From: Antiquaquibacter oligotrophicus
GTDB taxonomy: Bacteria; Actinomycetota; Actinomycetes; Actinomycetales; Microbacteriaceae
Reading direction: 5' to 3'
Assembly (NCBI RefSeq): GCF_020535405.1
Contig: NZ_CP085036.1
Coordinates: 62,001-126,000 of the forward strand
DNA: 64,000 nt
The notes below the pieces were generated by a model, which was not told where the DNA came from, ran no database searches, and worked only from the letters and a program-made list of their open reading frames with translations. Of the stretch, positions 1 to 10,300 are shown in pieces; position 1 is the first letter of the stretch, and each line of letters opens with the position of its first letter. The position numbers were made by a program, and so were the translations under genes.

Positions 1-1524
1 AACCCCGAGGCTCGAGTGCACGTCAAGCTCGTGAGCCAGTCCGGTATCGGTGCTGTTGCCGCGGGTGTGACCAAGGCGAAGGCCGATGTTGTGCTCGTGT
101 CGGGTCACGACGGTGGAACGGGCGCGAGCCCGCTCAACTCGCTCAAGCACGCCGGAACGCCGTGGGAATTGGGCCTCGCCGAGACTCAGCAGACGCTCAT
201 GCTCAACGGCATGCGCGACCGTGTTGTCGTCCAGGTCGACGGCCAGATGAAGACCGGTCGCGACGTCATTGTCGCAGCCCTTCTGGGGGCGGAGGAATAC
301 GGATTCTCCACCGCTCCGCTCGTTGTCTCCGGTTGCATCATGATGCGTGTGTGTCATCTCGACACGTGTCCCGTAGGAGTTGCCACTCAGAACCCCGAGT
401 TGCGGGCTCGCTACACGGGCAAGCCTGAGTTTGTGATCAACTTCTTCGAGTTCCTCGCACAAGAAGTTCGGGAGTACCTGTCGGAGCTCGGTTTCCGCTC
501 CCTCGACGAAGCCATCGGTCACACCGAGTTGCTCGACGTCGATCGCGCCATCGAGCACTGGAAGGCGGACGGTCTCGACCTCGAGCCTGTTCTCGTGGGT
601 CCGTCCTTCGAGGATGACGAGCCACGAATCAACGCGACATCGCAAGACCATGAGCTCGACGAGCACTTCGACCGTGAGCTCATCCGCCTCGCGGGATCGA
701 CCCTGGATCACGGCGAGAAGGTCGTCATCGAGCTTCCGATCCGTAACACCGAGCGTGCCGTCGGCACAATGCTCGGCCACGAGGTCACACGTCGTTTCGG
801 CGAAAACGGCCTGCCCAGTGGCACGATCGAGGTCCGTCTCACGGGAACGGCCGGTCAATCGCTCGGTGCCTTCATGCCGTCCGGGATCACGTTGCGCCTC
901 GAGGGCGACAGCAACGACTACGTCGGCAAGGGTCTGTGCGGCGGTGAGATTGTCATCCGTCCACACCGCGACAGCGTTTTCGCCGCCGAGCGCAACGTCA
1001 TCGCGGGCAACGTGATCGGCTACGGCGCCACTCAGGGATCCATGTTCCTTCGCGGCATCGTTGGCGAGCGCTTCCTCGTGCGTAATTCCGGTGCCACCGC
1101 AGTCGTCGAAGGTGTTGGCGACCACGCGCTCGAGTACATGACGGGTGGACTCGCCGTGATTCTCGGCGGAACAGGACGCAACCTGGGCGCTGGCATGTCC
1201 GGCGGCACCGCCTACATCCACGACCTGCGTCCCGAGCGCGTCAATCGCGAATCACTCTCGTCCGGTGAGCTCGAACTGCTGCCCCTCGGAAGCGGCGACA
1301 GGGAGATCCTGCGTGACCTCCTGGAGCGTCACGTCGACGAGACCGACTCCGCAGTCGCCGCGCGACTGCTCGAGAACTTCGAAGACGCTGTCTCGCGCTT
1401 CACCAAGGTGTTGCCGCGCGACTACGCCGCTGTTCTCGCAACCCGACAGACTGCAATCGAAGAAGGTCTGGACCCCGACGGCGACGTCGTGTGGGGACGG
1501 ATCATGGAGGTGACCGGTGGCTGA
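1..1524 (+). CDS. gltB: Glutamate synthase large subunit, C-terminal part (partial)
   Basis: C-terminal 507 residues of the large subunit of NADPH-dependent glutamate synthase, which makes glutamate from 2-oxoglutarate and glutamine-derived ammonia. The frame is open at base 1, so the 5' part, including the glutaminase half, lies outside the window. Visible are the end of the FMN-binding synthase barrel ([10 protein letters not shown], fragment residues 35-44), 3Fe-4S ligands in C-x5-C-x4-C spacing (fragment Cys112, 118 and 123), and the glycine-rich beta-helix that closes GltB. It overlaps gltD by 8 bp, so the two subunits are co-translated from one operon. Confidence 0.97.
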   Translation, partial: NPEARVHVKLVSQSGIGAVAAGVTKAKADVVLVSGHDGGTGASPLNSLKHAGTPWELGLAETQQTLMLNGMRDRVVVQVDGQMKTGRDVIVAALLGAEEYGFSTAPLVVSGCIMMRVCHLDTCPVGVATQNPELRARYTGKPEFVINFFEFLAQEVREYLSELGFRSLDEAIGHTELLDVDRAIEHWKADGLDLEPVLVGPSFEDDEPRINATSQDHELDEHFDRELIRLAGSTLDHGEKVVIELPIRNTERAVGTMLGHEVTRRFGENGLPSGTIEVRLTGTAGQSLGAFMPSGITLRLEGDSNDYVGKGLCGGEIVIRPHRDSVFAAERNVIAGNVIGYGATQGSMFLRGIVGERFLVRNSGATAVVEGVGDHALEYMTGGLAVILGGTGRNLGAGMSGGTAYIHDLRPERVNRESLSSGELELLPLGSGDREILRDLLERHVDETDSAVAARLLENFEDAVSRFTKVLPRDYAAVLATRQTAIEEGLDPDGDVVWGRIMEVTGG

Positions 1525-2974
1525 CCCGAAGGGCTTCCTCAAGGTACAAGAGCGCGAGCTTCCCAAGCGTCGCCCCGTCAGCCTCAGGCTGATGGACTGG
1601 AAAGAGGTCTACGAGCAGCAGGATCCGTCGCAGCTGCGCCGTCAGGCCGGACGCTGCATGGACTGCGGTATCCCGTTCTGCCATCAGGGCTGTCCGCTCG
1701 GCAACCTGATCCCCGAATGGAATGACCTCACGTGGCGTGGCGAGAATGCCCAGGCCATCGAGCGGCTCCATGCGACCAACAACTTCCCTGAGTTCACGGG
1801 AAGGCTTTGCCCCGCGCCGTGCGAAAGCGCGTGTGTTCTCGGAATCAACCAGCCCGCCGTCACGATCAAGCAGGTCGAGGTCTCGATCATCGACCAGGCG
1901 TTCGCGAACGGCCTCGTGACGCCGCATCCGCCCGAGCGTCTCACGGGCAAGACCGTCGCCGTTGTCGGCTCTGGTCCTGCGGGTTTGGCCGCTGCGCAGC
2001 AGCTCACGCGCGCGGGCCACACCGTGGCCGTGTACGAGCGGGATGACCGCATCGGCGGTCTTCTTCGCTACGGCATCCCGGACTTCAAGATGGAAAAGAA
2101 GCACATCGAGGCGCGTCTCGCACAGATGCAGGCCGAGGGAACACGTTTCCGTGCCGGCGTCGAGATCGGTGTCGACATCTCGTGGTCCGACCTCCGTTCG
2201 CGATATGACGCAGTCGTCATCGCGACGGGCGCTATGGTGCCGCGCGACCTTCCGATTCCCGGTCGCGATCTCCTCGGAGTGCATTTCGCCATGGAGTACC
2301 TCGTCCAGGCGAACAAGGTCGGCGCCGGGGATTCGGTTCCGGACCAGATCACCGCGGAGGGCAAGCACGTCGTTGTCCTCGGTGGTGGCGACACTGGCGC
2401 GGACTGCATTGGAACGGCGCACCGACAGGGCGCACTCTCGGTGACGAACCTCGCCATCGGCACGCAGCCCCCGTCGGAGCGACCCGACAACCAGCCATGG
2501 CCCATGACGCCGACACTCTTCGAAGTCTCCAGCGCGCACGAGGAGGGCGGTGAGCGCATGTACCTCGCGTCGACCGTCGAGTTCCTCCGCAACGATGCCG
2601 GCGAGGTTCGCGGTGTCCGTGTCGCGGAGACAGAGTACGTCGATGGACGCCGCGTGCCGAAGTCCGGCACCGAGCGTGAAATCCCCGCCGACCTTGTGCT
2701 CCTCGCACTCGGATTCACGGGGCCCGAGTCGCACACTCTGTCGGAGCAGCTCCCCGTACCGTTTGAAGAGCGCGGCAACATCGAGCGCGATGGTGACTAC
2801 CAGACCAGCGAGCCAGGCGTCTTCGTCGCGGGCGACGCGGGTCGCGGTCAGTCCCTCATCGTCTGGGCCATTGCCGAGGGTCGGGCTGCGGCATCCGCCG
2901 TCGACCGCTACCTTGAAGGGGAGACGAGTTTGCCGTTCCCGGTGCGCCCGACGGATCGGGCGATCTCCCTCTAA
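1517..2974 (+). CDS. gltD: Glutamate synthase small subunit
   Basis: 485-residue beta subunit of glutamate synthase. It takes electrons from NADPH through FAD and 4Fe-4S clusters to GltB. Cluster cysteines are visible at 47, 50, 55 and 59 and again at 98, 102 and 106. The FAD Rossmann motif GSGPAG is at 151-156, and a second, NADPH-binding Rossmann motif (GGGDTGADC) lies near residue 295. The GTG start at 1517 is preceded by a perfect Shine-Dalgarno GGAGGTGA lying inside the end of gltB, which fixes the start. A short GC hairpin follows the stop. Confidence 0.97.
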   Translation: MADPKGFLKVQERELPKRRPVSLRLMDWKEVYEQQDPSQLRRQAGRCMDCGIPFCHQGCPLGNLIPEWNDLTWRGENAQAIERLHATNNFPEFTGRLCPAPCESACVLGINQPAVTIKQVEVSIIDQAFANGLVTPHPPERLTGKTVAVVGSGPAGLAAAQQLTRAGHTVAVYERDDRIGGLLRYGIPDFKMEKKHIEARLAQMQAEGTRFRAGVEIGVDISWSDLRSRYDAVVIATGAMVPRDLPIPGRDLLGVHFAMEYLVQANKVGAGDSVPDQITAEGKHVVVLGGGDTGADCIGTAHRQGALSVTNLAIGTQPPSERPDNQPWPMTPTLFEVSSAHEEGGERMYLASTVEFLRNDAGEVRGVRVAETEYVDGRRVPKSGTEREIPADLVLLALGFTGPESHTLSEQLPVPFEERGNIERDGDYQTSEPGVFVAGDAGRGQSLIVWAIAEGRAAASAVDRYLEGETSLPFPVRPTDRAISL

Positions 2975-2980
2975 GCATGC

Positions 2981-2994
2981 GCGGGCGTGCCCGC
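2981..2994 (+). terminator. Short GC hairpin after gltD
   Basis: Six-base inverted repeat GCGGGC/GCCCGC with a 2-nt loop, directly downstream of gltD. There is no T-run, so it is at best a weak terminator or an mRNA-end stabiliser. Confidence 0.35.
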
Positions 2995-3044
2995 ACGATT
3001 GCTATCACAACGCCTTCGGGCACACCCCACCACAGAAGGAAGTC

Positions 3045-4499
3045 ATGAGACGAGCCAAGATCGTTGCGACCCTAGGGCCGGCAACGTCGAGCTATGAGAG
3101 CATTCGAGCGATCATCGATGCTGGCGTCGATGTCGCGCGGATGAACCTGAGCCACGGTTCTTACGATGTCCACGAGGCGGTCTACGCCAACGTGCGCAAG
3201 GCAGCGGACGACGCAGGCAAGGCTGTAGCCGTGCTTGTCGACCTGCAGGGACCGAAGATCCGTCTCGGCAAGTTCGAGAACGGACCACACGAGCTGGCGG
3301 TCGGCGACATCTTCAAGATCACCACCGAGGACATCCTCGGCACGAAGGAGATCGTCGGAACGACGTTCAAGGGTCTTCCGCAAGACGTCGCGCCCGGTGA
3401 CTTCCTCCTCATCGACGATGGCAAGGTCAAGGTCCGGGTGATCGAGACCGACGGCGTCGTCGTCACGACGGAGGTCGTTGTTGCTGGCCCGGTCTCTAAC
3501 AACAAGGGCATTAACCTTCCCGGTGTCGCCGTCAATGTTCCGGCCCTGTCAGAAAAGGACGAGGATGACCTCCGTTGGGGTCTGAAGCTGGGTGCTGACC
3601 TGATCGCCCTGTCCTTCGTACGCAATGCTGACGATGTCACGCGCGTTCACGAGATCATGGCGGAGGAGGGGCGTCGCGTCCCCGTCGTTGCGAAAATCGA
3701 AAAGCCCCAGGCGGTAGATCACCTCGAGGCCATTGTCGACGCGTTCGACGCGATCATGGTCGCGCGCGGCGATCTGGGTGTTGAGCTCCCGCTTGAGGCG
3801 GTGCCGATCGTTCAGAAGCGCACGATCGAGCTCGCTCGGCGTATGGCCAAGCCCGTGATCGTTGCGACCCAGATGCTCGAATCGATGATCTCCAGCCCGG
3901 TGCCCACGCGTGCCGAGACCTCGGATGTTGCCAACGCGATCCTCGACGGCGCGGACGCAGTCATGCTGAGCGGCGAGACCAGCGTCGGCGCGTACCCCGT
4001 GATCACCGTCCAGACCATGGCGCGAATTGTGAGTTCCACCGAGGAGCACGGGCTTGAGCGCATTCCGCCCCTCGGCACCAAGCCCCGCACGCAAGGTGGC
4101 GCGATCACGTTGGCCGCAGCGGAGGTCGCTGACTTCGTTGATGCGAAGTACGTGTGCATCTTCACCGAGTCTGGCGACTCGGCACGCCGGATGTCCCGTC
4201 TTCGCTTCCGCGTGCCCATGAAGGCCTTCACGCCGGATCAATCGATCCGCCGCCGGATGGCCCTCATCTGGGGAATCGAGTCCTACGTCACTCCTCGAGT
4301 GACGCATACGGACTCCATGTACGCCCAGGTCGACACCGTTCTTCTGGAGGAGGGACTCGCCGAGGTGGGGGAGAAGGTTGTTGTGATCTCCGGCTCGCCT
4401 CCCGGAATCCCCGGCGGCACAAACGACCTGCGGGTGCACGTTGTCGGTGACGCCGTCAATGGCGTGGCGCCGGCCTGGACCGTCCACGACGACTCCTAA
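3045..4499 (+). CDS. pyk: Pyruvate kinase
   Basis: 484-residue pyruvate kinase, the last step of glycolysis (phosphoenolpyruvate + ADP to pyruvate + ATP). The frame is open far upstream, but the protein family begins at MRRAKIVATLGP; this ATG at 3045 has the Shine-Dalgarno AGAAGGA just upstream. The active-site Lys220 sits in the IEKPQ motif, followed by the metal-binding MVARGDLGVELP segment and the ATQMLESM and SGETSVG motifs. The C-terminal regulatory domain is complete. The gene stands alone after gltBD and is closed by a strong bidirectional hairpin shared with the converging GH15 gene. Confidence 0.97.
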   Translation: MRRAKIVATLGPATSSYESIRAIIDAGVDVARMNLSHGSYDVHEAVYANVRKAADDAGKAVAVLVDLQGPKIRLGKFENGPHELAVGDIFKITTEDILGTKEIVGTTFKGLPQDVAPGDFLLIDDGKVKVRVIETDGVVVTTEVVVAGPVSNNKGINLPGVAVNVPALSEKDEDDLRWGLKLGADLIALSFVRNADDVTRVHEIMAEEGRRVPVVAKIEKPQAVDHLEAIVDAFDAIMVARGDLGVELPLEAVPIVQKRTIELARRMAKPVIVATQMLESMISSPVPTRAETSDVANAILDGADAVMLSGETSVGAYPVITVQTMARIVSSTEEHGLERIPPLGTKPRTQGGAITLAAAEVADFVDAKYVCIFTESGDSARRMSRLRFRVPMKAFTPDQSIRRRMALIWGIESYVTPRVTHTDSMYAQVDTVLLEEGLAEVGEKVVVISGSPPGIPGGTNDLRVHVVGDAVNGVAPAWTVHDDS

Positions 4500-4525
4500 C
4501 GATCACCACCGCACGAGCGATGAAA

Positions 4526-4559
4526 AACGGACCCCGATCCTGACAGATCGGGGTCCGTT
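4526..4559. terminator. Bidirectional intrinsic terminator between pyk and GH15 gene
   Basis: Perfect 14-bp inverted repeat (4526-4539 with 4546-4559) and a 6-nt loop in the 76-bp gap between converging genes. Read on the minus strand the stem is followed by a run of five T, so it is a classical terminator for the GH15 gene. On the plus strand only CTCTC follows the hairpin, so stopping of pyk transcripts there is less certain. Confidence 0.85.
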
Positions 4560-4575
4560 CTCTCGTTCGTGGCCG

Positions 4576-6369
4576 CTAGTGCCGCGGGAGCGCCGCAGAG
4601 ATTGCGTCGGCCGCCCGCACCAAAGCAAGGTGCGAAAAGGCCTGCGGAGTGTTCCCCATGTGGTCGCCAGTCGTCGAGTCCACCTCCTCCGAGAGGAGCC
4701 CCACGTCGTTGCGCAGCCCGACAAGTCGATCCATGAGCTCGCGAGCGTCGTCGATCCGACCGGAGAGTGCGTACTGCTCAACGAGCCAGAACGAGCACGC
4801 GAGGAACGGATGCTCGTCGCCGGGTAACCCGTCGACTCCCGACTCGGTGAGGTACCGGAGCACGAGGCCGTCGTGCATCAGCTGTTCCTCGATTGCAGCC
4901 ACCGTTCCGAGCATCCGGGGATCGTCCGCCTCCAGGTAGCCGACGTGGGGCAGCTGAAGGAGCGCTGCATCCACCCCGGTTCCTCCGTAGTACTGAACGA
5001 AGGTGCCGAGTTCAGCGTTGTAGCCGTGCTCATCGATCTCGCGACGCAGCGCGTCACGGTGCGCACGCCACTCGTCTACTGGCCCGGGCAGGCCGAATTT
5101 CTCGACGGCGTTCACTCCACAATTGAACGCGGACCACATCAGCACCCGGGAGTGGGTGAAGCGACGCAGGGGACCACGAATCTCCCAAATTCCGTGATCC
5201 AGTTCGTCGAGCGTGTCGGTGAGACGCCCGAGAAGGGCTTGCTGCAGTGGCCAGGAGAACGAATCCTCGGTGACCCCGTTGCTTCTGGCGAGGGACAGCG
5301 CCTGCATAACTTCGCCGTACACGTCGCCCTGGAATTGTGTGTACGCGGCGTTGCCCACGCGCACGGGAGCAGATCCGCGGTGACCCGGGAGAGAGCTCGG
5401 CGTCCATTCGACGAGCCGCCTCTCACCACCCAGTCCGTACATGACCTGCATGTCGGCAGGGTCCCCCGCAATGGCGCGAAGTAGCCAGTCCCGCCATTCG
5501 AGAGCCTCGGTCTCGTAGCCATGGAGCAGGAGCGCCTCGAGGGTAAATGCCGCGTCTCGAAGCCAGACAAAGCGATAGTCCCAGTTGCGAACACCGCCGA
5601 GATCCTCGGGAAGACTTGTTGTGGCCGCGGCCACGATCCCGCCCGTGTCTTCGTGTGTCAGTGCGCGAAGCACAAGCAGGGATCGGGCCACGGCATCCTC
5701 ATACGGTTCGCCCGTTCGCGTGTAGTGCGACGCCCACTCGGTCCACCACGACTCCGTGCGTTCGATCTGTGCGTCGACGTCGAGGGCAGCGGGTGGGCGC
5801 CGGTGAGCGGGATGCCACGTCAAGACGATGTCGACGGTCTGCCCCTCGCTGACCGTGAACTCCCCGCGGTGGGCGTGGTCGCGTGCGATCAGGCGAGGTC
5901 CGCGAATGGTGACGGCATCCGGACCCGCTACGGCCAAAATCGCCGATTCGTATCCATCGGCGTATTCGGGCACTTGCCGCACCCACGGCAACGCTGCGGC
6001 ATAGTCGAAGCGAATGCGCACGGTCTGCTCCATGCGCACCGTGCCAGAGAGTCCGCGAACCCTGCGGATGACGTCGGCACGTCGGTCGCCGTGCGGCATC
6101 ACATCGATGACCTCGACAGTGCCGTCAGGCGTCTCCCACAGCGTCTCGAGGATGAACGTGCCCTCTCGGTAGTGCCGACGTGTCGCGACGTCCGCACCGA
6201 CGGGTGCGACCCTCCAGTGACCGTGCCGTTCATCTCCGAGCAGAGCGCCGAAGGTGGACGCGGAATCGAACCGTGGCAGACACAGCCAATCGATGCTCCC
6301 CGTGAGCGATACCATCGCGCCGGTGTGACAGTCACCGACAAGTGCATAGTCCTGAATAGGGCGGGCCAT
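4576..6369 (-). CDS. Glycoside hydrolase family 15 protein (glucoamylase/trehalase-like)
   Basis: 597-residue GH15 protein of the cytoplasmic actinobacterial type, with no signal peptide. The N-terminal beta-sandwich begins with the family signature DYALVGDCHTGAMVS. The (alpha/alpha)6 barrel carries NWDYRFVWLRDA, the general-acid segment GIWEIRG, and near the C-terminus LLSEEVDSTTG with GNTPQAFSHL, where the general base is expected. Members hydrolyse terminal alpha-glucosidic bonds; some mycobacterial relatives are trehalases, so substrate cannot be fixed from sequence. treS, glgA and glgC elsewhere in the window fit a trehalose/glycogen role. A CAAGAT hexamer 6 nt before the ATG may be a weak leaderless promoter. 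Confidence 0.9.
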   Translation of the reverse strand: MARPIQDYALVGDCHTGAMVSLTGSIDWLCLPRFDSASTFGALLGDERHGHWRVAPVGADVATRRHYREGTFILETLWETPDGTVEVIDVMPHGDRRADVIRRVRGLSGTVRMEQTVRIRFDYAAALPWVRQVPEYADGYESAILAVAGPDAVTIRGPRLIARDHAHRGEFTVSEGQTVDIVLTWHPAHRRPPAALDVDAQIERTESWWTEWASHYTRTGEPYEDAVARSLLVLRALTHEDTGGIVAAATTSLPEDLGGVRNWDYRFVWLRDAAFTLEALLLHGYETEALEWRDWLLRAIAGDPADMQVMYGLGGERRLVEWTPSSLPGHRGSAPVRVGNAAYTQFQGDVYGEVMQALSLARSNGVTEDSFSWPLQQALLGRLTDTLDELDHGIWEIRGPLRRFTHSRVLMWSAFNCGVNAVEKFGLPGPVDEWRAHRDALRREIDEHGYNAELGTFVQYYGGTGVDAALLQLPHVGYLEADDPRMLGTVAAIEEQLMHDGLVLRYLTESGVDGLPGDEHPFLACSFWLVEQYALSGRIDDARELMDRLVGLRNDVGLLSEEVDSTTGDHMGNTPQAFSHLALVRAADAISAALPRH

Positions 6370-6448
6370 CGTCCCATCTTGGCAAACGACGATGTGCGAG
6401 ACCCCCGCGGTCCATGAGGGCCCGTGGATTCTGTCATGCTAGAGGGGC

Positions 6449-6530
6449 GCCCGCCTGGTGGAATTGGCATACACGTCCGACTCAAAATCGGATGCCGAAA
6501 GGCTTGCGAGTTCGAGTCTCGCGGCGGGCA
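6449..6530 (+). tRNA. tRNA-Leu (anticodon CAA)
   Basis: 82-nt tRNA. The acceptor stem GCCCGCC (6449-6455) pairs with GGCGGGC (6523-6529), with discriminator A at 6530. Anticodon stem TCCGA/TCGGA encloses the loop CTCAAAA, giving anticodon CAA at 6483-6485, which reads UUG. The T-arm is GCGAG-TTCGAGT-CTCGC. The variable arm is extended, as expected for the leucine class. CCA is not encoded. Its 3' end lies 3 bp from the stop codon of the converging nei2 gene, so any tRNA terminator must lie inside nei2. Confidence 0.96.
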
Positions 6531-6533
6531 CCG

Positions 6534-7310
6534 TCACCTCTGGCATCGAGGGCACCACCACACCGTTCGGAGCATGGTGGGGGAGTCGCCGAGTTCTCCG
6601 ACCATAATGCGCGTGCCACAGCGCAGACAGGGCCTTCCACCTCGCCCGTACACCCACGTTCGATCTCTCTGGAGGTTGCCCGTTGTCGTGCGTTCGACAC
6701 GGTCGCGATTGGCGAGGATGAGACGGTGCGCGAGGTCGACCATTCGCTCGAGATCGTTGACGTCGCCGACGGGTCGAGTGGGGAGAACCCCGCGAAGAAA
6801 GCACAGTTCTGCTCGATAGACGTTGCCGAGACCGGCGAGCACACGCTGATCGAGGACCGCGAGACCGATCTCCCGCTCCGGTGCGGCGCGGAGATTGGCT
6901 AGTGCGGTGTCGGGGTCCCAGTCGGGACCCAAGAGATCGGGGCCGAGATATCCGACCGCCTCATCCTCGTCCGATGTCCGGATCACCTCGAACAGCCCCA
7001 GTTCGAAACCGACGGCAACCACGGATTCTGTCTCCAGAATCGCGCGCGCCTGCCAGGCCGGTCGCTGCCAGCGAGTGTCGTGCCGGTAGAGGTGCCAGCT
7101 CCCCTCCATCTTCAAGTGGCTGTGGAGGGTGTACTCACCGACACGCATGAGCAGGTGCTTACCCCGGGGGATGACCTCGTGCACGGGCGACCCCGTCAGG
7201 TCGGTTGTCGCGAACTTTGGGACACGAATATCGCATCGTGTGAGCACCGTGCCAGCCAAGGCAGCGTTGAGAGCGTGGGCGGAGCGGTAGACGGTGTCAC
7301 CTTCGGGCAT
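6534..7310 (-). CDS. Fpg/Nei-family DNA glycosylase (Nei2-like endonuclease VIII)
   Basis: 258-residue bifunctional DNA glycosylase/AP lyase of the Fpg/Nei family, which removes oxidised bases. The catalytic N-terminus MPEGDTV supplies Pro2 (the Schiff-base nucleophile) and Glu3. The C-terminus carries the zinc finger with CLRC and CPRC pairs. Sequence style (IPRGKHLLMR, SHLKMEGSW) matches actinobacterial Nei2 rather than MutM. It starts only 3 bp after the lhr stop codon and so is translated from the lhr transcript, which ties base-excision repair to the Lhr helicase. Confidence 0.9.
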   Translation of the reverse strand: MPEGDTVYRSAHALNAALAGTVLTRCDIRVPKFATTDLTGSPVHEVIPRGKHLLMRVGEYTLHSHLKMEGSWHLYRHDTRWQRPAWQARAILETESVVAVGFELGLFEVIRTSDEDEAVGYLGPDLLGPDWDPDTALANLRAAPEREIGLAVLDQRVLAGLGNVYRAELCFLRGVLPTRPVGDVNDLERMVDLAHRLILANRDRVERTTTGNLQRDRTWVYGRGGRPCLRCGTRIMVGELGDSPTMLRTVWWCPRCQR

Positions 7311-7313
7311 TCG

Positions 7314-10300
7314 CTAGACCCTTAGCCTGAGACCCGCGGGGGTGGAGCCAATGCCTGCTTCGAGCAGGGCGGCGCCGAACGGCGTGCCCTGCGCTGGGTC
7401 ACCGTCGATCCGCTCGATCTTGAGTCCCTGAGAAGAACTGCGTGCGGTCTCGAGGAGTGACCGCGCCGCCGCAGCCAGGATGTCGTCATCGTCTGCGAAG
7501 GTGACGATGCTTTTGCCGCCCTTCTCCACGAACACGGCGAGCCGCCCATCGACGAGGGTGACGAGTGCGCCCGCCTTCCGCCCGGGACGGTGCCCCTCGC
7601 GGGGAGGCCAGGCTAGTGCGGCCCCGTAAGGGTTTGCGGGGTCCGTCGCCGCGAGGGTCAGCGCTTTTAGCTCGGGAGCTGTATCGGGTTCTACCGCGAA
7701 GGTGCGTAGCCGATCGACCGTAGCACCGGCCGCGAACTGGGCTGCACCGAGGCCGTCAACGAAGTAGCCTCTGCGCACCCGCCCTTGCTCCTCGAATCCC
7801 GACAGCACGCGGTAGGTGAGGGCGAACCCACCAGGGATGCCCTCACCAACGACGGAGCCCCGCGTCACCACCCCGTGCCGTTCCAGCAATGCCTCCGCGG
7901 TTGCTTTGGCGCGTGTCGTGTCATCGGCGTCGTCCACGAAGACGAGTGACCACCGGCCAGCGCCGGCAGCGGGGCCCGACTGGGTTACACGAAGCGAGCG
8001 ACCTCGCGACCGTCGAGGTCGCGCCGCGACCGCTCGTCTCCCGAGATGCGCACGCAGTGGCGCCAGGCTGTCATTGGTGACGAGGCCGTCCCAGACGAGT
8101 TCCCACAGTGCTGACAGCAGCATCGAATCGGTGACGGGTTCCTCACCCCGTTCCAGCAGGGCGACACCAACCGCGTTCGCGAGCTGACGGAAGAAGTAGG
8201 CACCGCCGCCCTGCAGCGATTCGAGCACGGTGGTGCCGAGCGGCGAAACTTCTGCAGCATGACGTTCATAGAGCAACAGCCCGACCGAGTCGGCTACCTG
8301 CAGCCGAACCCAGCCATCGGAGCCGGGAAGCGAACCCGCGCCCGACCATTGCACCTCTCCCGACACCGTCAGTTCGTCGAGCAGGGCGGGGGAGTAGTCG
8401 GCAACGCGCGCGGGAAGCACGAGAGTCTCGAGCGCGGATGCCGGGATGGCAACCCCGCCCAACTGCTCGATCACCTGCAACACCCCATCAACACCTCGCA
8501 GTCCACCGCCGACGTGCTGCCACGAGGGAAGGAAGCGCCCGAGAGTGTCCTCCGAGACGGGTTCGACGTCGTCGCGGAGAGCGGCAAGGGATCGAGCACG
8601 AAGGCGCCGCAGAACTTCGATAGAGCACCACTCCGTACCCGTTGCCCCGGGGCGGAACTCTCCCTCCACGACGCGCCGATCCGACTCGAGCCGTCGGAGG
8701 GCGTGAAGAACGACTGCCGGGCCGAGCCCAAACCGTGATGCGACGTCGTCGACGGTGAACGGTGCATGAGTTCGAGCGAATCGACTCACGAGTTCACCGA
8801 CCGGGTCCGACATCTCCTCGGTGAAAGCAGCAGGGATCCCGAGGGGAAGAGGCACACCGAGCGCATCGCGGAGACGCCCAGCATCCTCTACGGCGGCCAC
8901 CCGTTCCACACCCCCGACGGTGGCGACGAGTGCGCGTGTTGCCGCGAGAAGGGCGTCAACGGTCGCGTCGACGTCGACGCCGGAGGCGCGGTCGCGGATC
9001 TCGTCCCTACTGAGCGGTCCGAGCATCCGCAGCACGTCGACAATGCCCTCGAGGTCGCGCGCGTGCCGCTCGGGGGCGAGTCGCTGCAGCTCTCTCTCCG
9101 TGCGTTCGATTTCGACCGGATCGAGCAGTTCCCTCAATTCGGCGCGACCCAGCAGTTCGGCGAGCAGGGCGGGGTCGAGACTCAGCGCCGCGGCGCGTCG
9201 CTCCGCGAGCGGCGCATCACCTTCGTACAGGAACGCAGCCGTGTACCCGAACAACAGGCTTCGCGCGAAGGGGCTGGGCATCGGGGTTTCCACCTCGGCT
9301 ACGCGAATGGCGCGCTGCCCGATCTTGGTCGTGATCGCGCGCAGGGTCGGCACGTCGTAGACGTCCTGGAGCACCTCGCGAACGGTCTCGAGCACGATCG
9401 GGAACGTCGGGTACTTTCGTGCCACATCCAGTAGCTGCGACGCGCGCTGGCGTTGCTGCCAGAGCGGTGATCGTTTGCCGGGATCACGTCGGGGCAGGAG
9501 CAGAGCCCGAGCCGCACTCTCGCGGAATCGGGCAGCGAACAGCGCAGAACCGCCAACCTCGTCGGTGACGATGTGGTCGAGCTCATCGAGTTCGAAGAGA
9601 AAGAGCTCGGCGCCAGGTGGATCGGCGTCGGTATCCGGCACACGCACGACGATGCCGTCGTCGCCGGCCATCGCCGCACCGTCGACGCCCAGCCGATCCC
9701 GCACACGTGCGCCAACCGCGAGAGCCCACGGCGCATGAACGGGCATTCCGTAGGGGGAGTGCAGCACCACACGCCAGTCGCCGAGTTCGTCGCGAAATCG
9801 CTCGACGAGGAGCGTCGTATCGTTCGGGACGTGGCCTGTCGCGGCCTTTTGTTCAGCGATGAGTGAGACGAGGTTGGTTCTGGCGCGTTCGTCGAGGCCG
9901 ATCTCGGCGAGGTCTGCACGATTACCCGCGGCCACCTCGCGGACAAACGCGCCGATCGCCTCCCCAAGTTCAGCCGGCCGACCCAGACCGTCACCCTTCC
10001 AGAAGGGCACTCGTCCAGGTTGGCCGAAGGCGGGACTCACAAGAACTTGGTCGTGGGTGATCTGTTCGATTCGCCAGCTTGTGGTGCCGAGGGCAAACAC
10101 GTCGCCAACGCGCGACTCGTAGACCATCTCCTCGTCGAGTTCTCCCACACGACGACCGGAGTCCGAGCCGACCATGAAGACCCCGAAGAGGCCTCGATCG
10201 GGGATGGTGCCGCCGGATGTCACGGCCAGACGTTGTGCTCCCGGCCGACCTACGAGCGTGCCGGCCACCCGGTCCCACGTGACGCGTGGCCTGAGTTCCG

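Noticed and set aside
1502..2734. 410-codon open frame antisense to gltD
   Set aside because: Shadow of a GC-rich gene on the opposite strand; Arg/Asp/Glu/His-rich composition without domains, while gltD is certain.
6449..6530. tRNA-Leu as an integration site for a mobile element
   Set aside because: No integrase, no direct repeat of the tRNA 3' end and no change of composition nearby.
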